Position numbers and translations under genes: made by a program. A stretch of 64,000 nt of DNA from Melioribacteraceae bacterium (GTDB lineage Bacteria > Bacteroidota > Ignavibacteria > Ignavibacteriales > Melioribacteraceae): assembly GCA_016927595.1 (NCBI GenBank), contig JAFGMI010000028.1:1-64000 (forward strand), read 5' to 3'. A model generated the notes under the pieces. It was not told where the DNA came from. It saw only the letters and a program-made list of their open reading frames with translations, and did no database searches. Each line of letters opens with the position of its first letter. Position 1 is the stretch's first letter. This document shows positions 59,931-64,000 of this stretch, one piece after another.

Positions 59931-61001
59931 TTACGTGTTAATTATCCTGTAATTTTTATAGCCATAATAAATTTCTTTTGCAGCCGTTTTAATTACTGTA
60001 GCAGCGGGTACTGCTATCAGCATACCAAGCACTCCGAGCAGCTGACTTCCAAGCAGAATCAGAATAATAATCATAAGCGGATGCATATCAGTACTCTTCG
60101 AGAAAATTTTAGGCTGCAGATAGCCGTTGTCGAATGTGTATATCATAACGAACAACAGGACGATTTCGGGAAGAAGTGCAAAACTACCGAATTGAATCAA
60201 GGATATAATAACCGCCGGCAGTCCGCCGATAACCGGACCGAAATAAGGAATCAAATGTCCGACGCCGGCAACAAAACCAATAGTAATGGAATTTTTAATA
60301 CCCAGAACTGTTAATCCAACCGCAGCCAGGAAACCCACCATAAAAGCGTCGAATATCCAGCCTCTCACGAATCTGCCCAGTTGATACCCTATCTGATTGA
60401 TAACATAATAGGAGAATTCAAAATACTTGTTTGGCACTATATTAATAATTCCGTTCTGAATTTTCCTGTTATCTTTGAGCATAAAAAATGTCATGAACGG
60501 TACAATTACTGAAATAGCAATTACGGATACAATGCTTGAGACGATGTCACTTAAATTCTGTATAGAGCTGAAAAACAATTCCGATATAAACTGTTCCAGT
60601 TTAACAGCAAATTCATCCGATTTGATGAAAGGAATATAGTCTCGCAGCTCTTCTTCCACCTGCTGAAGTAAAATACTTATTTTCTCCTGATTAAGGGATT
60701 GTGCCAGTGTATTCATTTGAGTTGCAATTTTGGGAATAAGAACACTCAAACCGAAGAATATTACAACACCGCTGATTGAAAATACTATCATTATTGATAT
60801 AAGCCTGTTGATGCCTCTGCTTTCGAGGACGTTAACGAGTGGATGAAACATCATAGTGATAAATACTGAGATTACGAGGAGAATAATGATATCGATAAAA
60901 AAGCTTGCAGCATAAATAATTACTGCCAAAATTGCCAAGGTTGAGAAGAGCCGATATCCTGTGCTTTTAGAAGTTTCAGATATTGCCATTTTGGTAGTCA
61001 T
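59931..61001 (-). CDS. AI-2E family transporter (PerM/TqsA-like)
   Basis: This 356-residue membrane protein has about eight helices in the AI-2E family pattern: two N-terminal pairs, a soluble central region (about 95-150) and the conserved C-terminal block GVGHLIPYFGPVIGGLPAVI and LGGSQ-like ILLGSQLLGVLGMLIAVPAA. Members export autoinducer-2 or act as sodium/proton antiporters. Specificity cannot be told. It is a single gene, divergent from pta. Confidence 0.9.
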   Translation of the reverse strand: MTTKMAISETSKSTGYRLFSTLAILAVIIYAASFFIDIIILLVISVFITMMFHPLVNVLESRGINRLISIMIVFSISGVVIFFGLSVLIPKIATQMNTLAQSLNQEKISILLQQVEEELRDYIPFIKSDEFAVKLEQFISELFFSSIQNLSDIVSSIVSVIAISVIVPFMTFFMLKDNRKIQNGIINIVPNKYFEFSYYVINQIGYQLGRFVRGWIFDAFMVGFLAAVGLTVLGIKNSITIGFVAGVGHLIPYFGPVIGGLPAVIISLIQFGSFALLPEIVLLFVMIYTFDNGYLQPKIFSKSTDMHPLMIIILILLGSQLLGVLGMLIAVPAATVIKTAAKEIYYGYKNYRIINT

Positions 61002-61183
61002 TTTTTAAGCTAAATATAAAATATAAAGGATAATTAATATACTATATAATTTAATAAAATTGTGTCGTTAATAGTCCCAGAAATATTCACATAACATGGT
61101 ATATGGATTTTGATGGACGCATAATATTGCTTAAAAAAATATCTATATTTATTCATAAAAAAAATAATAATAAAGGAATCAAA

Positions 61184-62158
61184 ATGGAATTATTAAATCA
61201 GATCAGAACAAAAGCTTCTTCCAGAAAAAAAACAATTGTACTCCCGGAATCACATGACGAAAGGGTAATTAAAGCCGCAGAAGTTCTTGTAAAAGAACAG
61301 ATAGCCGGTGTTATAACTTTGGGAAACGAATCAAAAATACGAGATGATGCAAAAAGACTTGGAGTTGATCTAAACGGTGTGCGGATAATTGATTATACGA
61401 AGTCTGAAATGTTCAGTGATCTCGCGAACATATTTTTCAACATCCGGAAACACAAAGGCATTACCATTGAGCAGGCTCGTGAAACTCTCGAAAGTGATTT
61501 GTTTTTCGGAGCTATGATGGTTAGAGAAAAAATGGCTGATGGTTTCGTTGCCGGCTCCACAGCTTCTACTGGTGATGTACTTCGGGCAGCTATTCAATGT
61601 GTTGGTATGCCAGAGGGGATCTCAATTGTTTCAAGTTTCTTTCTGATGATATTCCCCGAACAGACATACAGTTTCGCCGATTGCGCCGTTGTACCTGATC
61701 CCGATGCGGCTCAGTTAGCTGATATAGCTATTTCAACTGCTGATAATCATACAAAACTTACCGGTGAGGATTCGTATGTAGCGATGTTGTCGTTCTCCAC
61801 AAAGGGAAGCGCCAAGCACGATCTGATAGATAAAGTTCTTGATGCTACCAGAATCGTCAAAGAAAAAAGACCAGATATAAAAGCAGACGGTGAATTGCAA
61901 TTCGATGCAGCCATCATCGATTCGATAGGCAGGAAAAAAGCTCCGGGCAGCGATGTAGCCGGCAGAGCTAATGTTCTTGTATTTCCGGATTTGAACGCTG
62001 GTAATATAGGATACAAAATTGCCCAGAGGCTTGGTGGAGCCGAGGCTGTTGGTCCGGTTGTCCAGGGACTAAAGAAACCGTTATTCGACCTGAGCCGCGG
62101 ATGCAGTGTGGAAGATATTGTAAATACGGCTGCCATCGCTTGCCTTATGGCAGATTAA
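61184..62158 (+). CDS. pta: Phosphate acetyltransferase
   Basis: This 324-residue single-domain enzyme interconverts acetyl-CoA and acetyl phosphate. Motifs include TIVLPESHDERVIKAA at the N-terminus, AGSTASTGDVLRAA, FADCAVVPDPDAAQLADIAI and the C-terminal DLSRGCSVEDIVNTAAI. ATG 61184 is preferred because an AAAGGA site precedes it. The longer frame from 61103 adds 27 Lys/Asn-rich residues of no family similarity. No acetate kinase gene is adjacent. Confidence 0.95.
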   Translation: MELLNQIRTKASSRKKTIVLPESHDERVIKAAEVLVKEQIAGVITLGNESKIRDDAKRLGVDLNGVRIIDYTKSEMFSDLANIFFNIRKHKGITIEQARETLESDLFFGAMMVREKMADGFVAGSTASTGDVLRAAIQCVGMPEGISIVSSFFLMIFPEQTYSFADCAVVPDPDAAQLADIAISTADNHTKLTGEDSYVAMLSFSTKGSAKHDLIDKVLDATRIVKEKRPDIKADGELQFDAAIIDSIGRKKAPGSDVAGRANVLVFPDLNAGNIGYKIAQRLGGAEAVGPVVQGLKKPLFDLSRGCSVEDIVNTAAIACLMAD

Positions 62159-62208
62159 TTCCATTTTCTTTGCAAGTATACTGTTAGAAAAACGATACAG
62201 AAGAAATT

Positions 62209-62243
62209 AAAACCCGGTTCCGGTCGAACCGGGTTTTATTTAT
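62209..62243 (+). terminator. Rho-independent terminator after pta
   Basis: A 12-bp perfect stem AAAACCCGGTTC/GAACCGGGTTTT (62209-62220 with 62226-62237) closes a CGGTC loop, with a T run following. Confidence 0.9.
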
Positions 62244-62289
62244 GAACTAAATATTCGCATAAGCTGTTTTACCCTTTAAAGAGGTATTT

Positions 62290-62853
62290 ATGATACTTAA
62301 AATTATCGCTTTAATATTTTTGATTTCAGTAAGTATTTCAGCGCAAAAAACGGAAAAACAAAAAACAGAAAAATCTGTATTTGATATAGCTGTCAAGGAT
62401 ATAGATGGTAAAGATGTACAGCTATCCGAATATAAAGGCAAGGTTTTATTAATAGTAAACGTTGCAAGTAAATGCGGCTACACTCCGCAGTACGAAGGAC
62501 TTCAGAAAATCTATGAAAAATTTAATGAACAAGGATTTGAAATTCTTGCATTCCCATGCAACGATTTCGGTGCTCAGGAACCTGGTTCTAATGAACAGAT
62601 ACAGAATTTCTGTTCTGTTAATTACGGCGTTACTTTTAGGTTATTCGACAAGATAAAGGTTATTGGCGATGAAAAATCGCCTCTTTACTCCTTACTTATA
62701 AATAATCCGGGAACGGAGAATGGTGATGTAAAATGGAATTTTGAAAAGTTTCTCATAGGAAGAGATGGTGAAATTGTGAAGAGATTCAGGAGTAAAGTAA
62801 AACCTGAAAGCAGAGAGTTGTTAAGTGCGCTTGAGTATGAATTAAAAAGATGA
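62290..62853 (+). CDS. Secreted glutathione-peroxidase-family thiol peroxidase
   Basis: This 187-residue protein has a signal peptide (about 1-18, SVSISAQ) and a GPx domain with catalytic C62 in NVASKCGYT, FPCNDFGAQEPGS and WNFEKFLIGRDG. Bacterial cysteine GPx enzymes usually use thioredoxin-like donors rather than glutathione. The usual catalytic glutamine in CNQFG is aspartate here (CNDFG), while the tryptophan and asparagine of WNF are intact. The export signal suggests periplasmic peroxide defence. Confidence 0.9.
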   Translation: MILKIIALIFLISVSISAQKTEKQKTEKSVFDIAVKDIDGKDVQLSEYKGKVLLIVNVASKCGYTPQYEGLQKIYEKFNEQGFEILAFPCNDFGAQEPGSNEQIQNFCSVNYGVTFRLFDKIKVIGDEKSPLYSLLINNPGTENGDVKWNFEKFLIGRDGEIVKRFRSKVKPESRELLSALEYELKR

Positions 62854-63537
62854 TTGATGTAATTGTACTTTCGGCTTAAGTAATCTTTGAGCGGAAACTT
62901 TACGATTTGGACAATAATTCGGTTATGAAGAAATTCATGATTTGATGTATAGAAATCTATTAATGTGATGAATTGTTAAAGAATTATTTAACATTTTAGG
63001 GAAAAATTTTATCAATATAAAAAAATAATTCTTATTTAAAATTTTTACTTCCTTCCGAAGACTGAACTTTACGTATACTTATTAATAATAATCCTTCATC
63101 GGCAATAACCTGATCTTATAAATTTTATTAGGGCTTATTATATAAACGGCATTAACCAACAAAACAATTTTTATGATTAACATATTATCAGCATAAATGT
63201 TTTCATGAATGTATTGAATGATAATTTCTTCCATCTGACAGCGCAACAGTAAATAAAAATTTGGTTTTTAATGAACCTGGTAAAAGATATGGTTAAATGG
63301 AAGATTATCATCAGGTTTTCTACGGAATAAAACTATCAATCTCAGAGAACGAAACAATCAATGATTTGAATAAATTCAGTGATCAGATTTGTCCCCGAAT
63401 GCAATTAACGATGCCACGCGCAATATTTGCCGAACTGAGAATGCTAAAACCCGTATTTGCTATCCGGGGAATTGCTAATCAGTTTCAAATCAGGTAATTT
63501 TATAAAGACAATTTTGTTTTAATATTTGGAGTGAATA
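62854..63537. other. 684-base gap with no confident gene
   Basis: The stretch between the peroxidase and the aminotransferase is strongly AT-rich. All plus-strand frames are broken by stops over the first 400 bases. One ATG frame at 63297-63497 (66 codons) is open and slightly richer in GC, but it lacks a ribosome site, and I recognise no motif in it. No tRNA, hairpin terminator or repeat was seen. It may be a decayed gene plus the promoter region of the aminotransferase. Confidence 0.4.
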
Positions 63538-64000
63538 ATGTCAAATTTTGTTATTAAACCCGCAGAGAGAACAGAAAAAATAACATACGCAGTGAGGGAT
63601 ATAATATTATTGGCGAACGAAGTGGCAAAGACGGGAAAGGAAATGTTATACTTGAATATAGGCGATCCTAACCTATTCGATTTTGAGCCGCCAAGACACA
63701 TGATAGACGCCACTTATGAAGCTATGCTGAATAATAGAAACGGATATTCTCCTTCGTCGGGAATAAAGGAAGCAGTAGATGCAATAGAAGGTGAGGCTGG
63801 ACGAAAAGGGATTAAAAACATACATGACATTTTTGTTACAACGGGAGCAAGTGAAGCGATAGAATTAGCTGTAACTGCTCTTGTGAACCAGGGAGAAAAT
63901 GTTTTAACACCGACGCCGGGTTATCCTTTGTATACTGCGGTTGCAAGCAAACTGCAGGCTTTCGAGAACCCGTACTATTTGAATGAAGATAACAACTGGC
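63538..64000 (+). CDS. Class I/II aminotransferase, N-terminal part (truncated by window edge)
   Basis: The first 154 residues of a PLP-dependent fold type I aminotransferase are visible. Motifs are YLNIGDPNLFDFEPPRHM, the glycine-rich region YSPSSGIKEAVDAI, the cofactor-phosphate segment TTGASEAIELA and TPGYPLYT. The pattern, particularly IGDPNxFDFxPP, resembles the AlaA-type alanine aminotransferases. The catalytic lysine lies beyond the window, so specificity is open. Confidence 0.87.
   Translation, partial: MSNFVIKPAERTEKITYAVRDIILLANEVAKTGKEMLYLNIGDPNLFDFEPPRHMIDATYEAMLNNRNGYSPSSGIKEAVDAIEGEAGRKGIKNIHDIFVTTGASEAIELAVTALVNQGENVLTPTPGYPLYTAVASKLQAFENPYYLNEDNNW

Noticed and set aside
63297-63497. 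66-codon open frame before the aminotransferase
   Set aside because: It has no ribosome site and no recognised motif. It is reported only as part of the non-coding gap.

Overview
This 64 kb window is a compact, AT-rich bacterial chromosome segment (roughly 38 % G+C by eye, not computed). It encodes a Gram-negative cell of the Bacteroidota/Chlorobiota/Ignavibacteriota assemblage, and an Ignavibacteria-like organism is the best guess. The reasons are several TonB-dependent or TonB-linked barrels with a carboxypeptidase-type N-terminal domain, an HU-SPOR fusion protein, a LytR_C-rsfS-argS neighbourhood, an animal-type 6-pyruvoyl-tetrahydropterin synthase operon, many TTG starts, and two promoters that fit the Bacteroidota TTG-N19/20-TAnnTTTG pattern. 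No phage genes, insertion sequences, CRISPR arrays or rRNA operons were seen. Two tRNA genes are present: Gln(CUG) and Leu(GAG).

Layout. 1-4.4 kb: the tail of an unknown gene, a peptide (POT) transporter, tRNA-Gln, a cysteine-rich PAS histidine kinase, a metallo-beta-lactamase-fold hydrolase and a Fur/PerR regulator. 4.5-5.9 kb: a peroxide-defence block (dodecin, AhpE-like peroxiredoxin, Bcp) behind overlapping palindromes. 5.9-8.3 kb: a pterin operon (PTPS, folE, two SDR reductases). 8.3-10.6 kb: an ECF sigma/anti-sigma pair flanked by two small secreted Spy-like proteins. 10.7-12.2 kb: tRNA-Leu, a TPR protein and a small barrel. 12.3-21.8 kb: a tight seven-gene envelope operon (DUF92 membrane protein, 990-residue TPR protein, plug-less barrel, HU-SPOR protein, ExbB, ExbD, TonB). 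21.8-23.9 kb: three membrane proteins (one DUF2085) and an NHL propeller. 24-31.4 kb: dapF, small metabolic genes, efp-accB-accC-gcvH and guaA. 31.4-35.6 kb: radC with an apparent ATT start, a coiled-coil lipoprotein, a LysM protein, phoH, mazG and a RidA-family gene. 35.7-42.9 kb: LytR_C-rsfS-argS, comF, hemerythrin, a VWA membrane protein and surE. 43-46.5 kb: an unknown envelope protein and a large TonB-dependent receptor. 46.6-55.4 kb: a FapA-like protein, xseA-xseB-dxs-oxidoreductase-response regulator-histidine kinase, and rplU-rpmA. 55.4-61 kb (minus strand): mdh, an RsbW-like ATPase, an FN3 lipoprotein/barrel pair and an AI-2E family transporter. 61-64 kb: pta, a secreted glutathione peroxidase and the start of an aminotransferase.

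How genes work together. Oxygen and peroxide handling recurs (Fur/PerR, dodecin, two peroxiredoxins, glutathione peroxidase, hemerythrin). Envelope energisation and structure also recur (ExbBD-TonB operon, TonB receptor, LysM and Lpp-like proteins, ECF stress system). Most other genes are core housekeeping. The strongest candidates for little-described biology are the DUF92-TPR-barrel-HU/SPOR-ExbBD-TonB operon, the animal-type PTPS pterin operon, the FN3-lipoprotein/barrel pair and the non-canonical radC start. Functions are assigned from remembered family motifs, without database searches.
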